This document shows, piece after piece, positions 11,044-24,100 of a DNA stretch of 64,000 nucleotides. The translations under genes were made by a program, and so were the position numbers. Under the pieces are notes generated by a model that searched no databases, was not told the DNA's origin, and was given only the letters and a program-made list of their open reading frames with translations. The stretch's first letter is position 1. Each line of letters begins with the position of its first letter. This stretch comes from Neofusicoccum parvum. Lineage: Eukaryota > Ascomycota > Dothideomycetes > Botryosphaeriales > Botryosphaeriaceae. The stretch spans positions 186,001 to 250,000 of the forward strand of contig CP087211.1 of NCBI GenBank assembly GCA_020912385.1, written 5' to 3'.

Positions 11044-11900
11044 CCAAGGAACACAGTGTTCAAAATCGAGAGAAGGCTGGCGTATTGCATGTTCTATACC
11101 CCTACAATGGTCCGTCGAAAGTCCCCGTCGATCATCAACATAGCTAATAGCTTTCAATAGTGGTCCGCCGCATTTTATTACCGCTCTATAACTCATATTA
11201 TATATTATATTGCACCATTAGATCGCGGTCCCCGGGTGGTTGATCTGCAGACTGCCCGGATGATCCAAGTAGGTGGCTTAGATGCACACGAACACATATG
11301 GCTCCAGTCAACGTTCAGAATTGACTTGTTGATCTTTCGACTCCAACTACAGAAGACAGAACGGTGGTTTTTGGAAAGACCGTTCTGTTTTCTTAGATCA
11401 ACTACTCTTTTGTAACGTCACCATTTATGAATCGAATGATGCCGCTCCTTACTGCAGAACTTCTACCTGGACTCGTTATCATACTCTCGAGACCGTGATT
11501 TTGTAAGGTCTAATAGTGGCGTACCAACAGAATCTTGACGGACGTAACCGATAGAGAGTTCGATTGCTTCAAAGCCTATAGGTTTATCGAAGATAGAATT
11601 GGTCGGACAATTCCAGAACAGTCCGTTAACCGGTTTAATCAAAGCAGCATCTACCTAAGTGTCAAGGATAGATACACTAAATATAACCCATGTAGTCTGT
11701 CCTCCGGAGTAAACCCAGAGGTTCCATCACTCCGATAGCCATACCGGAGGACATGCATCCCAGGGAGGTGGAGAAGAATGAAGAAAGACGCGCCAAGGAG
11801 GTTATAAACCATGGAATTTAATAATACAGAAGGACTGCGGCCTTCCCAAGAGCACTAACTCGGTTCCAGCTCGGGCATAAATCAGACGACTCTTTCACAT
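11044..11900. other. Convergent intergenic region
   Basis: AT-rich, with an extreme AT stretch at about 11195-11215 (tattatatattatattg). No gene or RNA gene recognised. Confidence 0.5.
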
Positions 11901-12588
11901 TTAGTTTCCAGACTTCAGCCGTCCAACGTTTGCTGCAAATGTGCCGAGCATGTTTCCTGCCGGGCTGTAGTTGCAAGTTGCGAGCTTGCCCTGCGAGCAG
12001 TCGGCCATGCCGCAGCCGACTTTCGTCGTCTTCTTCCAAACGACCTGGGTGAAGTGCATGACATCCATGGGAACGTCGTTCTTGCCCCAGTACTGGTTGT
12101 ACTGATCGATCTCGTTGTACCACATCTCCACGGTCTGCTGGGCAGTCAAGCCGGTACCCATGGCCAAGTTCTCGCCAAGGTTGTTGCTGCATCCTCACGT
12201 TAACGAGCTGCACAACAGCGCAATGTTCGCCGGCATATACTAACTTTTGGGAGTGTTCGAAAACACATTTCTGCGAGTGCGCCGTGGCCGTCTGTGCCAG
12301 CGACTCGTCCCACTCCAGCGGCGGGGTGTCCACGTGCTTCGCGCGGTATTTGTTGTGCAACTTGACCCACTGGTTGCCACCGCCTCCGGAGGAGGTGCCC
12401 GAGCCAGAAGAGCTGGTGTCCGTGTTCGTGCCCGCGTTGTTCCCAGACGACCCGCTTGAGCTGCTGGTCTCCTCGGTCGGGGCAGAAGAGCCGCCGTTGC
12501 CCCAGATCATGCTCCAGCCGCCCTGGGGGACAGGCGATGCCGCAGCAGCCGTAGCCAGTACGGCAATCATAAGAGTCGAGAAACGCAT
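11901..12588 (-). CDS. Secreted CAP (SCP/PR-1/Pry-like) protein
   Basis: Two exons, complement(12245..12588, 11901..12186), 209 aa. The intron of 58 nt uses GTTAGT and GCAG, joining HSQ to NNNLGENLAMG in phase. Residues 1-18 form a signal peptide (MRFSTLMIAVLATAAAAS). A Ser/Gly/Thr-rich linker follows (about 30-70), then a CAP domain (about 73-205) with LHNKYRAKH, the CAP1-type motif HFTQVVWKKTTKVGCG and the CAP2-type motif CNYSPAGN. Known CAP proteins of fungi (Pry1 and relatives) bind and export sterols or fatty acids, and pathogens secrete them. That role is inferred from the family. Reading through the intron would give a different C-terminus without CAP motifs. Confidence 0.9.
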
Positions 12589-15554
12589 GATGTCGAAGGA
12601 AGGTGGAATTGTTTGTAAAGAATGGACAGTAACACCGAAGTGTACAACGCGTGATAGCAGAAAGAACGGCTGCCTCAGAGTGCTGATAGCTAGGGAAGGG
12701 ACTGAAAGAGGGAGGAGGGGTCCCGAACTTAAATGCCAGATGAAATAGAAGATGTTTCAGTACCCAACGGCGCTTAGAAGCCCTTTGACAGGCCGCCTTC
12801 CGGATTAGCTGTTTCATAAACATGCCGAGAACTCTAATCTGCCAGTCGTGACCGCCACACACCGCATATACTCGTGACGTTGACTAAAGCTAATTCCGAG
12901 AAAGTTGTGGCCGTGTGCAGCTGCGCATCCTGCTGTCGTCCCACCCATATATAACATCTGGCTGCAACTAAACAGATGCAGATGCACCGCTACATGGTAG
13001 CTCCACACCGTGTTCTTCCTGTGTTCCAGACGAGAACCAAACGTTGAAAACTTGCACTGGACACTGGCGAGGCAGCGGCAGCGCGGCCACCAAAGTCAAG
13101 CCGAGGGCCGACGAGGAGTCCAGTCATCTCTGCAAGCACAGATGAGAGTGGCACGTCACCGACACACAGGTCATGGGCCTGGGCCGAGGGGGCGTTGCGG
13201 CAGGTTCGTGCAGAATGGAGCCATGTCAGCAGCCGCCGGCGCGGAGGAGAACACCGCAGTCAACCCACGGCGGTAGCGCTAGGCCTGCCGCGACCGCCTG
13301 TTTCGGGTTCGATTTTGACCACGGTTTGGGCTGGGCATGCCTGGATAAGGCGTGGACATGACCGAGCGCCACCCGAAACGGGTGGAGTGATTGGTCGGAG
13401 CAAGAAAAAGACTTGGGGGTATTTAACCTTGCTGCGATGATTGTGAACTTTACGTTAAGCTACAATAATCGGCGAACGACAATCCCCTCCTCTGCTGGAT
13501 TTTGATGTCACAGAACACGGGGTCTCGCGAGTTTCTTTCCTGTCAGCTCAACTACAGAGAGAAAGAGGCGCGAATCGGTACACATGGCGCCTAAAAGGGC
13601 GGCTACAGAGGCGTAAAGTGTTGACAGTAGGCGCTTGCTGAGGCGCTTGAGAGACACGAAAGAGGCCCTGCCCCTGACGAATGAAAGTTGAGTTGCTTGT
13701 TCTCCCGCATTGACATTCATGAGAACATGTCGTCCACCGCGAAGAACTCGCCGTCAAGTAATTAGCGGAGTGGGCCGCGGCGGGAAGGCGTCCATAATTT
13801 CGGGTCTGCCCCACTCGGGAACCCGGGAGTGCCGCATGGCTCAAGCGTGCGGGATGAGAATGGACAGGCTGGAGCTCAAGCTGTAAGACGTTCAAGGCAG
13901 GATTTTAGTAGGAGAATAATAGCTGCGTGTTTGATGCGTGAATAGTGAAGGCAGAATTCCCTATAGGAAATAGATGGGCGAGAATGAATTAGACACATAC
14001 ATAGTGAGCATAGGATGAGCAAGAGTGGAAGGATGTCTGAGAGAGCACAATATGCAACCAAAAGGGGTAAGATGATGAGCGGGGCGCAAACACACATGGT
14101 CCCAGGACATGCGGGAACATCGGCGGGTTGAAACACGTCGTACCCACGGATCGGAGTCCAGAACCCTCGGGTGCATGCCAGCCTTGAGCGGCCTTGTTCC
14201 CAGCAGGACCCTTGGGCGGGGGCTGTGCTGCTCGTCCTTGACGATGCACCTCAAATATCTCCGATTCCATCTCTTCCGCAGCCTTCCGAGCTCGCAGCGA
14301 CGGCCTGAGAGCAGAGCAACTAGCTGTGCTGCCGGCGGGAAGGCGCTTTCAACATGGGAATGAGCGAACGAGCGGGACGAGGCATCTGTGCGGGGGCGAA
14401 CGGCGCCTCGCGGGCGGAGCAAGGCTGCCGTGGACCCTGAGCGAGCCTTGTTCGCGGCGAGATGCCCGGTTCGGAGGCACCGGAGGCTGAGGTGGAAGTC
14501 GGCGGTGGCGTGGAGCGACGAAGAGGGAGGAGCCGGCACGAAAATTGGCGCAGAAACGGCGCAGCCGGCCGGCATCGGAATCCTCTCCGCCTCAGCCCGC
14601 TCGCCTTCCGGTCACGGCCGTTATACGTACGAACGCCTGTCCATCCCTCGACGTTATTCGGACCGCACACATCGTATCACGACAAAAGACGCGTGCTATT
14701 CGAGCGGACTAGGGCTGGTCGAACCCGCGTCTGGCTGGCGCAGCTTGCTGTGGAGTGTTGCGATTCGACGGCTTTCATGCCTGGTGAGGCTTCACGTTCC
14801 ACGCCTTCGTTTTCACATTTTCAAGCAGATGAAGATGCTGATATTTGATCCTGCTCTTCCGTCCCTTGATGTGTGAACCGAGTCCGTTCGCCACGAGCTT
14901 GCTATTTACACAACATATATTCAAAAGCGGGGCAATATCAGCCTCTTTCTTACGAAGATTTAAAGCGAAGGTAGCCTCATGGCAAAACCTCATAGCCTTG
15001 TTTCATTCCTTCTATCGACTCATGGACTAGGTGCACGAACCATTTCCCGGCGGGCCTTTGTTTAGCTAGTCAATATCAGTCCGTCCGACCAACCCGACCG
15101 TCAGATTTCAGGCAGCATTGACACATATCGTCTCGCAGCGGCCCCACCTTATGAAGCAATACCCCACGCTTGAGGTGACTTCTGGCCATGACTTTCGATG
15201 TTTTGTAATGGGTCACTAAGTGGTATATCTTGCAAAATCCACTCTACTTTTCAAGCTCCTCCCTTTGGGGGGTTGTTGGAAGGCTTGCGGGCCTGGGCAA
15301 TGGAGTATTCCGAGAGAGTGTGAGTAGCTTTACTCTCTTGCCTTTCAACGTCCTTTAGCTGCAGCCGAACACGAGGTTCGACAAGACCAAGCGTGCGAGG
15401 ACTTTGAGCTAATATACCACGGGCAACGAGCAGATCACGTCATTCGAGCGGGAATGATTTGTGAATGGTCAGAATCCGAAGTCTGTCCGGGAAATTCTTC
15501 ACAAATTATTCTTCGCTACTAGCAATAGTTAACCCAATCAACAAAGCTTAGTAG

Positions 15555-15974
15555 GTGCAGCCTGGAACTAATACTGGCTGTACTTTGTACAGAAATCTTG
15601 TGCGAAACACAGCACGATTCTCGCGCAAAGCTTTCAAGGAATGGTGTAAAGACAACACACTTTGCTTTCCCAAACAGACGGCACGACTTCAGGAAAAATT
15701 CCAGGTCGACTCCAGGTATATCCAAGCATTCCATCATGCTGCATCAGCAGCTTACCATCACAGGAAAATGGCCTTGGCGGCTGGTGGTCATCCCCGTTTA
15801 GTGCAGGACCACACGGAAGCTGAGCATCTGGTGGTCCTCTTTGAAGGACGGGAAATTGCTTTTATCCTGAAGGGAAGTGTTGATCATTTTCTTCTAATTG
15901 AAACTTACTATTTCGATGCTGCTTCCGATAACTCGTCCAGAATACTTCCCACTGAAGAGTTCGTGCTGAAGTAG
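15555..15974 (+). pseudogene. Possible relic of a HET-type gene (C-terminal piece)
   Basis: An open frame of 139 codons starting at GTG, not ATG. Its end, HLVVLFEGREIAFILKG followed by DHFLLIETYYFD, resembles the C-terminal pattern common in fungal heterokaryon-incompatibility (HET) proteins, where a VLFGG-PFVLR stretch precedes DHYRLVGE-Y. No HET domain is found upstream, so it may be a decayed fragment. The resemblance is short and could be chance. Confidence 0.28.
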
Positions 15975-18396
15975 GACGACGTATTAATTGGTATTTGCGT
16001 GAGTCAACAAGAGTCTAGATGAATAGTAAACTATAAAACAATACGTGTGGGGTTCAGTTTTGATTATATAGCATTATGTTCCGCCTGCACGGCGTCTCAA
16101 TAAAAAGATGTTTGTGTGGATTACTACAATTGTGGAAGCCTCGAATAGAGCCCAGTCGCCGTCGATCATGGCGTTTACGAGAGTGATAGTATCGGTAATG
16201 GTATGATTGAGATTGTTGAGAAGTCACTCGTAACGAAAAGCAGGATCGACGCTGGTGAAACTGGAGAAGCTACCAGAGGCATTGCAACGGAATAAAGTCA
16301 TAAGGGCTTTTCGTAGCAGCTCGCAGGTAGCTATGTCCGAGATTTCGACATCAAGCCACAGATATATGTCAGCGTTGTCATCAGACATTTCTTGACGCAG
16401 TAGCTAAGCGCTACACAACCTGTGCCAAACCATGATGCTGCCTGAGCGGGGAATATTGGATCTTTCCAGTGGCCAGACGTAATGACTTGCAGGTTTCTCG
16501 GAAGACAGAACACAAAATGGTAGGGACCACTGAGTGGATCAGCAATTGCGCCCGGCTGCTACTAAAAGTAGCCAGGATTCGGTACATAGACGCACCACGT
16601 AATGACGTATTATGAATAACAGTAAGTTTCCCTATTAGTGCCGGGTAATATTCAAGTCAGCTCTACTATAAATCATTCAACTACATCTAACACTTTCCAA
16701 ACCGCTAACAGCACGCGTATGGCAAAGCCTTGCATATCCTCGATATATCTCCACAATTTTCAGAACCCTCTTGTATATCATAAGCAGCTTGCTTTCTACC
16801 CGCGCCGGCGTGATGATGTGCCGCGATGCGCGTTGGCAGAATTTTATTTAGCCCCAAGACAGACGAGCAACTACAACCTATATCGTGTTTTTCAAGCTTT
16901 CATCAATTGCTCCTAAACGCGACGTGTAATATTATTCTACGAAACAAGTAGAGCCTGTACTGGGGACTAGATCGTGTTATAATAGGAAAATATACTCATC
17001 AAAATATCCGGAGTGGATTGGCGAAGACGCTGTCAGCCGATAATGAAAGGTCGCAAGGAAGAGACGTAAAATTATGCCTTGATGCGAATGCTGGCCAGTG
17101 CCAGTTGAGATGAACCCCAACGAGAGAACATTCGCTAGCTATTCGATTCACGGCTGGATGAGGGTAAGAGTCCTCTGGTTTTCACCCCCGGGCTATCCGC
17201 GGTAATCGGCCTTGCTAAGGTTCTTGCATAGCCCGTAGGAGGCCCGCAAAATTTACGACGGTAATTGGGTCTGATGTGCAGGTGACATTCCAGTTGAGAG
17301 GAGGCATAGGTCAGAGTCTGGTAAACTGCAATTTAATTTCTGTGTTGCAATGAAACACTGCGTAGAAGGTACAGCGGTGAAGATTTTGGAAATAACAAAC
17401 ATCAGCGCGAGATGTACAACCTTGGCCGGGAGACATGGATTTGGTGGGGCAACAAGTCGATTGCATATAGTCGCACAGAGTACAACAGATAGGAACGAGC
17501 CGGAGTTTCCGTGCGAGCATTGCTCCCTTGCATGAGCCGGACACGAGGCTATCGAGCAGAGGAACATACCACGTTGGGTGCAGCTTTTGTGATAGCTTTC
17601 TGCGAGGCATCGGGAGTTATCCTGCAAAGAGACCTTTGGAAAAATTCTCCGAGACATACCGTATTCGTGTGCAGCTTGGTTGGATTGACGAAGTGAGGTT
17701 GTGAGTTTCAATACTGGCAAGGCTCACCGCTTCTCTCTGACCGTCTGCCTCGAGCCGCCATGCTCCATTGACATCGTTACACACTGCGTGCATGTGCAAG
17801 TATGTCTTACCTTTCGCCAGCTCACCTCACCTGGCGCTGAAGGTAATTGGAAAGTCTACATCATGGCTCTGTTTTCATTACCCCGCCAGGTTACGATGTT
17901 ACACGACGCGTGCGTGGTGGCATGTGCAGGGGCGTCGGAGCGGTCCAAAGCGGCGACCTGCTTGGCAAGCATTAACGAGATCTCCGCTCCAAAGGATCGT
18001 CTTACTTCTCTTGGTTAATGGGTATGGGATAGATGGCTCTACTGCAGGTGCTCCTCTTGCTCGGCCTGAATCCACGGTCCTTCGTACTGTGTGGAGCAGT
18101 ACTTCCAGCCATCAGCGACGTCACTCAAATTGCATCGCAGCGTTCACGCATACTACAACTCTCAGTACGCTGTCCATCGCGAGCTGGGGTCAAAGCTAAT
18201 GCGCAACATCCACGGCCGATGGTCCAGTGGCTTCCTCACAAAGGAGTAGCGGAAACGCTTAACACGGGTTGTTTTAGAGGAATCTAGACTCCCACGGTAT
18301 CTTGTGGTCTCGTCACTAAGCGTATGTGCCTCCTGGTGTAGCTCGGCCGCTCGAAGGAACGATGCTTTGGGGTGTTGTTCTGTCACTCCGGGTATT

Positions 18397-18421
18397 TGCG
18401 GCGTGCGGGGATTCTGATTGG
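18397..18421 (+). repeat. 25-bp dispersed motif, copy 1
   Basis: Starts TGCGGCGTGCGGGG and ends TTCTGATTGG, with A at the one variable position. Near-identical copies lie at 23820-23844 (same strand) and 28970-28994 (opposite strand). A CCGGGTA just upstream is shared with copy 2. Confidence 0.7.
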
Positions 18422-20674
18422 CTGCCGAAATCCTCGTGACCATGGAGTGAAGAAAAACATATTCACGTCGACGTCGCTACTTTGCTCCCATATTCGGCGG
18501 ATTCAGAAAGGCGTTTCTGAGCTATCGTGTGTCTCCTGATGTGGGCAGATTTTCGAAGCCTTACCTGTTCGTGTCTCCTGGAATCCGCATGACCCACCCC
18601 AGGTCTGCGGGGGTCACGGGCGACGATAGCGCCTTAGCAGCCCAGAAACTCGCGCCGATTGCTGGGAAGCTAATTTCGACATCGCCTGCGGCGCTGACTA
18701 TTGAAATGTCCAGCTGCAGGCATCACTTGATGCGGGCGCATGCAACTGCTCATCTCGGCAGTCTCTTGGACGTGTCGTCGAAGAAACACGTTGGGAGCCC
18801 AAGGCTGGAATCCCCGTTCGATGCGCTTTTTTTCCCCGGTGTCGCTCCTTGAGCCTCGGGGCTGTAGTCAGCCTCACACAGGCGGTCTGCCTAGACTCGC
18901 TACGTCGCACCATGTACATAGGTACATTGAGGCCGGGCTGTGAGAACGCTGGGCGCAGAAGATTAAGTATCCGAAGGGCAAACACGAACAGCGCTGCTCC
19001 ACTGTGGGTGGGTTCCGGCTAAATGCAGCTGGCGGCAGGCCTCAGGTGGCGTCGTCAGGAACATATTTGAGGAGCATGCGCGGCCATGACACGAAGTCCA
19101 CGAGATTGCGGGCTCCTGGGATTCTTTCATTGCTTGGCCGCAAGCGCGTACGCGGCTGGGGCCCGGCCTTCCCACCTCAGTATCTTCAACTCCTATAATT
19201 GCCCTCCCGGGCTAGATCCGAAACCTCGGCAGCGTCAGCTCGGCTCCGATTCCCAAACAGATACGCGAATCTCATGACAACTGGACGAGCAGCTAATATC
19301 TGGCAGGGAGGCTCTGGATCCTTCTAATAAACGCGGCCGGCGAATCGCGCCATTCCTTGTCACACTTCTCCAAAGGAGCATCGGCCGGCAGTGCCGCCAT
19401 TCACCCATAGTTGGGCCTCGCAAGGCCTCCCGAGCCGCTGCTGGCACCCCGGTCTATTGGCGCCAAAGCGAAGCGGTGACGTGCTTGGCTCGCGGGCATG
19501 AAAAAGGCTGTGGGTGGAGACTTTAGGTCTGGCGAAGTAAGGACAAGGTGCGGCGGTCCAGGCAAGACGTCAAAGATTCAACGGAAAAGCGGATGCGCCA
19601 GCTCGCCGGAACCCCTCAGGCACGGCGTGGTTAGGGCAGAATCGGTTGGGGGGGATGCAGAACCAGCGGCGCTGGCATGGTGCATGTATGTACGTACCGG
19701 GATGGCGTTCCTGTTCCCTGCTTTGCTCCGGCGTGCGCGAATAATTGCCAACCAGGTTCGCTGACCTCAGATTCCGGTGAGGCACATTGGGATCTGCGGG
19801 AGGGCCGGGGCCGGCTCCCAAGAATAGCTCCCGCTGGAGGATGCGGCGGTTTCGAGGTTTTGACTTCGCGCGCAGAAGTCTGCTCTGGCGGGCTTCCGGC
19901 GGCGGGCCTCGACAGCAGCGCGCGGGCAGCGCAGACGGACGCGTCGCCGGCGCGGGGGCTGCGGCTGTGGCGCTGCAACGAGCGCCTCGCAGCGTGTCTC
20001 CGCAGCTCGGAGTGCACTCGGGCGCCGGCTGTGGCGCCATGGCGTGTGTACCGCAGTGTTTCTCCGCATCTTGGGCGCGCCTCTCCGCAAGCTTGGCAAG
20101 TGATCACCCGCGATGGCGCGCCCCGCATGCCGAGCGCGCGGCCCGACGAGCGCGTCAGCTGTTCCCCTGAGCCTGAGTGTGTTGCCTGGTGGACGCAGAG
20201 TTGGCGGTGCCTGCGCACGCTTAATTGGCAAACTATAAACAAGAGCTGCAAACAGCGTGCTGGGCGCCTCGGCCGCGAAGTTTAAACCGTTCCGCTCTGC
20301 TTGGGGGGCCGGCGGAGTTGTGCCCCAGCACGCGCACGCGCGCCGCGAGCGCGTCCAAGAGCGACGCCACGCCGCCCCAAGAGCCAAGCCGCTGCGCATC
20401 GTGCCGTGCAGCGCCGCAGCAAGCCTCCCCTTGGCACCTGCCGGATGAAGTCATGAACATTGCATGAGGGCACGGCGGCAATCGACCGGGTCACGGTGCC
20501 AGGTCACAGTCCATCCTTGCCGCGGCGGGATACTTGCGCGGAGTACCATTCGATTGACTTATAAGTCTGCCCGCAATGGCTCCTTTGCACGGCTGTCCGG
20601 GCTCTTCGTACGCCGGGAGCACCATTTCCTTCGTCCATTCCCTCTTTTGAGCCCCGTTCAGCAATCGCTTCACC

Positions 20675-22880
20675 ATGCGGGTGGCTACAGCGCTCGCCCT
20701 GTCGTTCCTGGCCGCTTCCCCAAGCGCTGCCCAGCCGTACACCAACGGCACCGGTGCTGCCGTCCCGTACCAGCTCCAGACTCCGCCGCTCGACACGCCA
20801 TGGACCGACCAGGTGGGCACCAGCCCGTGGCCCGAGTATCCGCGTCCGCAGCTGGTCCGCGACAGCTGGAAGAACCTGAACGGCCTGTGGACGTACCAGT
20901 CGTCGACCGGCGCCGGCCAGGTCCCCGCGCTGCCGCCCACGCCGCTCGAGCGCGAGATCCTGATCCCGTCGTGCATTGAAAGCGCCATCTCCGGCATCCA
21001 GGTGCTGAATGTGAGCAGCATGTGGTTCGCGACCACCTTCACCGTGCCCAGCGAGTGGGCCAACCAGCAGGTGCTGCTCAACTTCGAGGCCGTCGACTAC
21101 GAGGCCACCGTCTTCATCAACGGCAGGCAGGCTGCCTTCCACCGCGGGGGCTACTGGCGCTTCACCGTGGACGCCACGCAATACGTCAACCGGAATGGTA
21201 CGAACGAGCTGTAAGTAACAGGCATCATCGGAGATTGCGGTGCAGGGGCGCTGATGCGGGGTATCCCAGCCTCGTCTACGTGTTTGATCCAACAGACGCG
21301 CCCGGCTACGAGATCCCCAGGGGAAAGCAGACTCTGACGCCCAGTCACATCTTCTACCGGCCCTGCAGCGGCATCTGGCAGACGGTGTGGCTCGAGCCTG
21401 CCCCGGCCGCCCACGTCACCCAATTGGACGTTGCGGCTGGCGCGGACGGCACCGGTACGAGCCCCAGGAACCTCCAGTTTTCGCTTCCAGGTTGCTGACT
21501 CTTGACAAGTCAATGTCACGGTGCACAGCTCCGCCAACCAATCGCTGCCGGTCGAGTTCTCCGTGCTGCGCGACGGCAACGTGGTCGCCACCGCCGAAGG
21601 CACCTCCGGCTCCGCCTTCGACCTCAGCGTCGACGCCCCCGACCTCTGGTCGCCCGACACGCCGACCCTCTACAACATCTCGGTGAAGCTGGGCGACGAT
21701 GTCGTCACCAGCTACACCGGCTTCCGCACCATCGAGACCGGCGTCGTCGACGGTGTGAAGCGGCCGCTTCTGAACGGCGAGTTCCTCTTCCAGGTCGGCA
21801 CGCTCGACCAGGGCTTCTGGCCCGATGGCATCTACCTGGCTCCGACCTTGGAGGCGCTGATCTTCGACCTGAAGGTGCTGAAGGACCTTGGAATGAACAT
21901 GGTCCGGAAACACGTGAGTCCCGTCGCCCGCAGGCTTGTCGAGCCCGCACTGACCGCGCTTTCAACCGCAGATCAAGGTCGAGCCCGATCTTTTCTACCA
22001 TGCCTGCGACACGCTGGGCCTCCTCGTGATTCAGGACATGCCCAGCATGCTCCTCGACAGCGGCGAGCCCACCGCAGACCAGCAGGCCGAGTTCGAGCGC
22101 CAGTTCGATATTCTCATCAACCAGCACAAGAGCTACACCTGCATCGTCACTTGGGTCATCTACAACGAGGGCTGGGGTCAGATCCGCAGTTATCACCCCG
22201 AGTATCAGATCGCCGACAGGATCGATGAACTCGACGGCACCAGGCTGATTGACGCTACGAGTGGATGGCACGACTACGGCGCTGGAGACTTCTCGGTAAG
22301 ACAAAATGCAATATCTCTGTGTGGCAGGGCCGCTAATTCATCGACAGGACAACCATCACTACGCTACTCCTCAGTGCGGTACTCCATTCTACTCCATTCC
22401 ATCCTCCCCCTATGATTCCAACCGCATCGGCTTCCAAGGAGAGTTTGGCGGTATTGGGCACAACGTGTCGATTGAGCAGTAGGTCTCCCTCCTTGTCTCT
22501 ACGACGAGCAGCACACTGACCGTATCGCCCATAGCCTTTGGAACGTCCAAGCAGCCATCGACACGATCAACCAGACGTACGAAATCAGCTTGGACCTGAC
22601 ATCCTACAACTACCGCGCCTCCGTCCTGTTCACCGAGCTCGAGGACCAGGTGCGCATGTTCGCCTGCAGCGGCGCCGTGTGGACCCAGACGTCCGACGTC
22701 GAGGGCGAGGTGAACGGCCTCGTCACCTACGACCGACGTATCGAGCGCCCCGACAAGGAGCAGTGGCGGGCCGACATCCAGGCGCTCTACGACGCGGCGG
22801 CCGGCCGCGGCGGTGCTGGTGGGAACTCCTCCACGACCGCAGGCACTTCCATCTTCGACAACCCTCCCGGATCGGTCTAA
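20675..22880 (+). CDS. Secreted glycoside hydrolase family 2 protein
   Basis: Six exons: 20675..21210, 21270..21454, 21510..21913, 21972..22295, 22348..22478 and 22535..22880; 641 aa, all phases consistent and introns of 52-59 nt. A signal peptide (MRVATALALSFLAASPSAAQ) is followed by a jelly-roll sugar-binding domain (SWKNLNGLWTYQ, MWFATTFTVP, FEAVDYEATVFING), an Ig-like domain and a TIM barrel. The acid/base Glu is in TWVIYNEGWGQ (Glu441) and the likely nucleophile in GFQGEFGG (Glu515). GH2 enzymes are beta-galactosidases, beta-glucuronidases, beta-mannosidases and some arabinopyranosidases; substrate cannot be read from sequence. The short C-terminal tail is Gly/Ser-rich. It is the first of the carbohydrate-active genes in this stretch; TTATAAG occurs near 20560 as a possible TATA element. 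Confidence 0.9.
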
Positions 22881-24100
22881 TGGCGGTTGGTGTGGTCCGG
22901 CTGTGTTGATCTTGGATGGCTGCGCTCTCTCCTTCTCTGCATTTCTGTTTTGCTGCGACTTTCATGCTTTCCGTTGGCCAAAAAACACTGCTCGCGCAGT
23001 AGACGATTGATCTCAGACTTTGAGCTGCGTTCTCGGCTGGAGATGCGTCGTAAAGACAAGAAAATAATACGCAGAGGCTGGAATTAATTGAGACTAGATA
23101 ATAGTATAGCTTTACTCTAGACCAGCCTCAATGCAATGCTTACGCAAGACTTGAATCGATCCACGCGCGGCATGACCTTGCAGTGTACCCGCTTTCCTCG
23201 CCTCATCACCTCACTCGCATTGGTTGCGGCATATGAGTAGGTGTAAGTTTGGCGTCGGAGACGCTTTTGGGGATGGTTCTCAGGAATGTGGAACAGCCAT
23301 GCCGACGCTTTAAATTAATGAGCATGGAACGCGAAGTTAATCGGCGAAATGCATGCGCTAAACATCAGGCAATTCTTTACTCAAACTTTGCGAGACATTT
23401 GAGATAGTTCAGGGCCAAGGCCATCGTCATGGTATCAGCGCCGACCGCTCGGGATCAGTACTCAATCTTGATTCTCCATCTGTGACATGGGCACAACAGG
23501 GGGTTCAGGACGGAAAACGATGGTAGATTGCGTCGATGGAAGGAAGCGTATACATACCCGAGCCACCGAGATGTCCTGAAGCACTTCTCTGTGTCAATCT
23601 CAGGTTTATAGGTACATCTTCGACCCATTAATACATAATAGTATATCGTATCATCCAACGCTAGTGTCACAGCTACGCAGACATCTAGTGTAAAATTCAA
23701 CTTCGCGGAAATCTAGGCTAAGTACCTAAGCTTTTCAAGCCTGGTATTGGTCGAAAATTTCAAGATCATGAGAAGGACAAGCCAAGTTGTAAAAGTCAAT
23801 GTTGGAAGTTCCGGGTAGGTGCGGCGTGCGGGGGTTCTGATTGGTTAGCACGATCGCTGGCCAGACTGTCGACGAGCAGGAAGTAGCCGTCAGTGGCGAA
23901 TACATGACACCTGAAAATTGAGGCATCCAGCTCTTCAGGTTTCAATTGAATTTACATATCTTTGGACGAGATTTGGTTAGGCGATGGTTATCCAGGCAGC
24001 AGCCATTCAGGGAGTAGCAAAGTTGAAGGATGCTGTAGGATGGAAAGAGTACCAGGTCCTCGTAGAATGCACTGCCTATGTTGCCCAATCTATGGTGGTA
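22881..24100. other. Convergent intergenic region with dispersed-motif copy
   Basis: Lies between the 3' ends of the GH2 and apiosidase-like genes. Apart from the 25-bp motif at 23820-23844, no gene or RNA feature is recognised; small frames are random. Confidence 0.5.
23820..23844 (+). repeat. 25-bp dispersed motif, copy 2
   Basis: Starts TGCGGCGTGCGGGG and ends TTCTGATTGG with G at the variable position. It is preceded by TTCCGGGTAGG, similar to copy 1. It sits between two convergent 3' ends, so it is not in a promoter of either neighbour. Confidence 0.75.

Larger units (their letters stand above)
12589..20674. other. 8-kb gene-poor region
   Basis: No complete gene is recognisable across about 8 kb. 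Many open frames exist, but they overlap on opposite strands, begin at non-ATG codons or lack motifs. About 16.0-17.1 kb is AT-rich, while about 19.5-20.6 kb is GC-rich and open in nearly every frame. Contents worth noting are the HET-like relic at 15555-15974 and one copy of a 25-bp dispersed motif at 18397-18421. No transposase, reverse transcriptase or long terminal repeat was seen. Confidence 0.5.

Noticed and set aside
19570..20481. Several long overlapping open frames (up to 210 codons) on both strands upstream of the GH2 gene
   Set aside because: All frames are open because GC content is high and stop codons are rare. They are mutually exclusive, lack motifs and splice logic, and have Arg/Ala/Pro/Ser-biased compositions.
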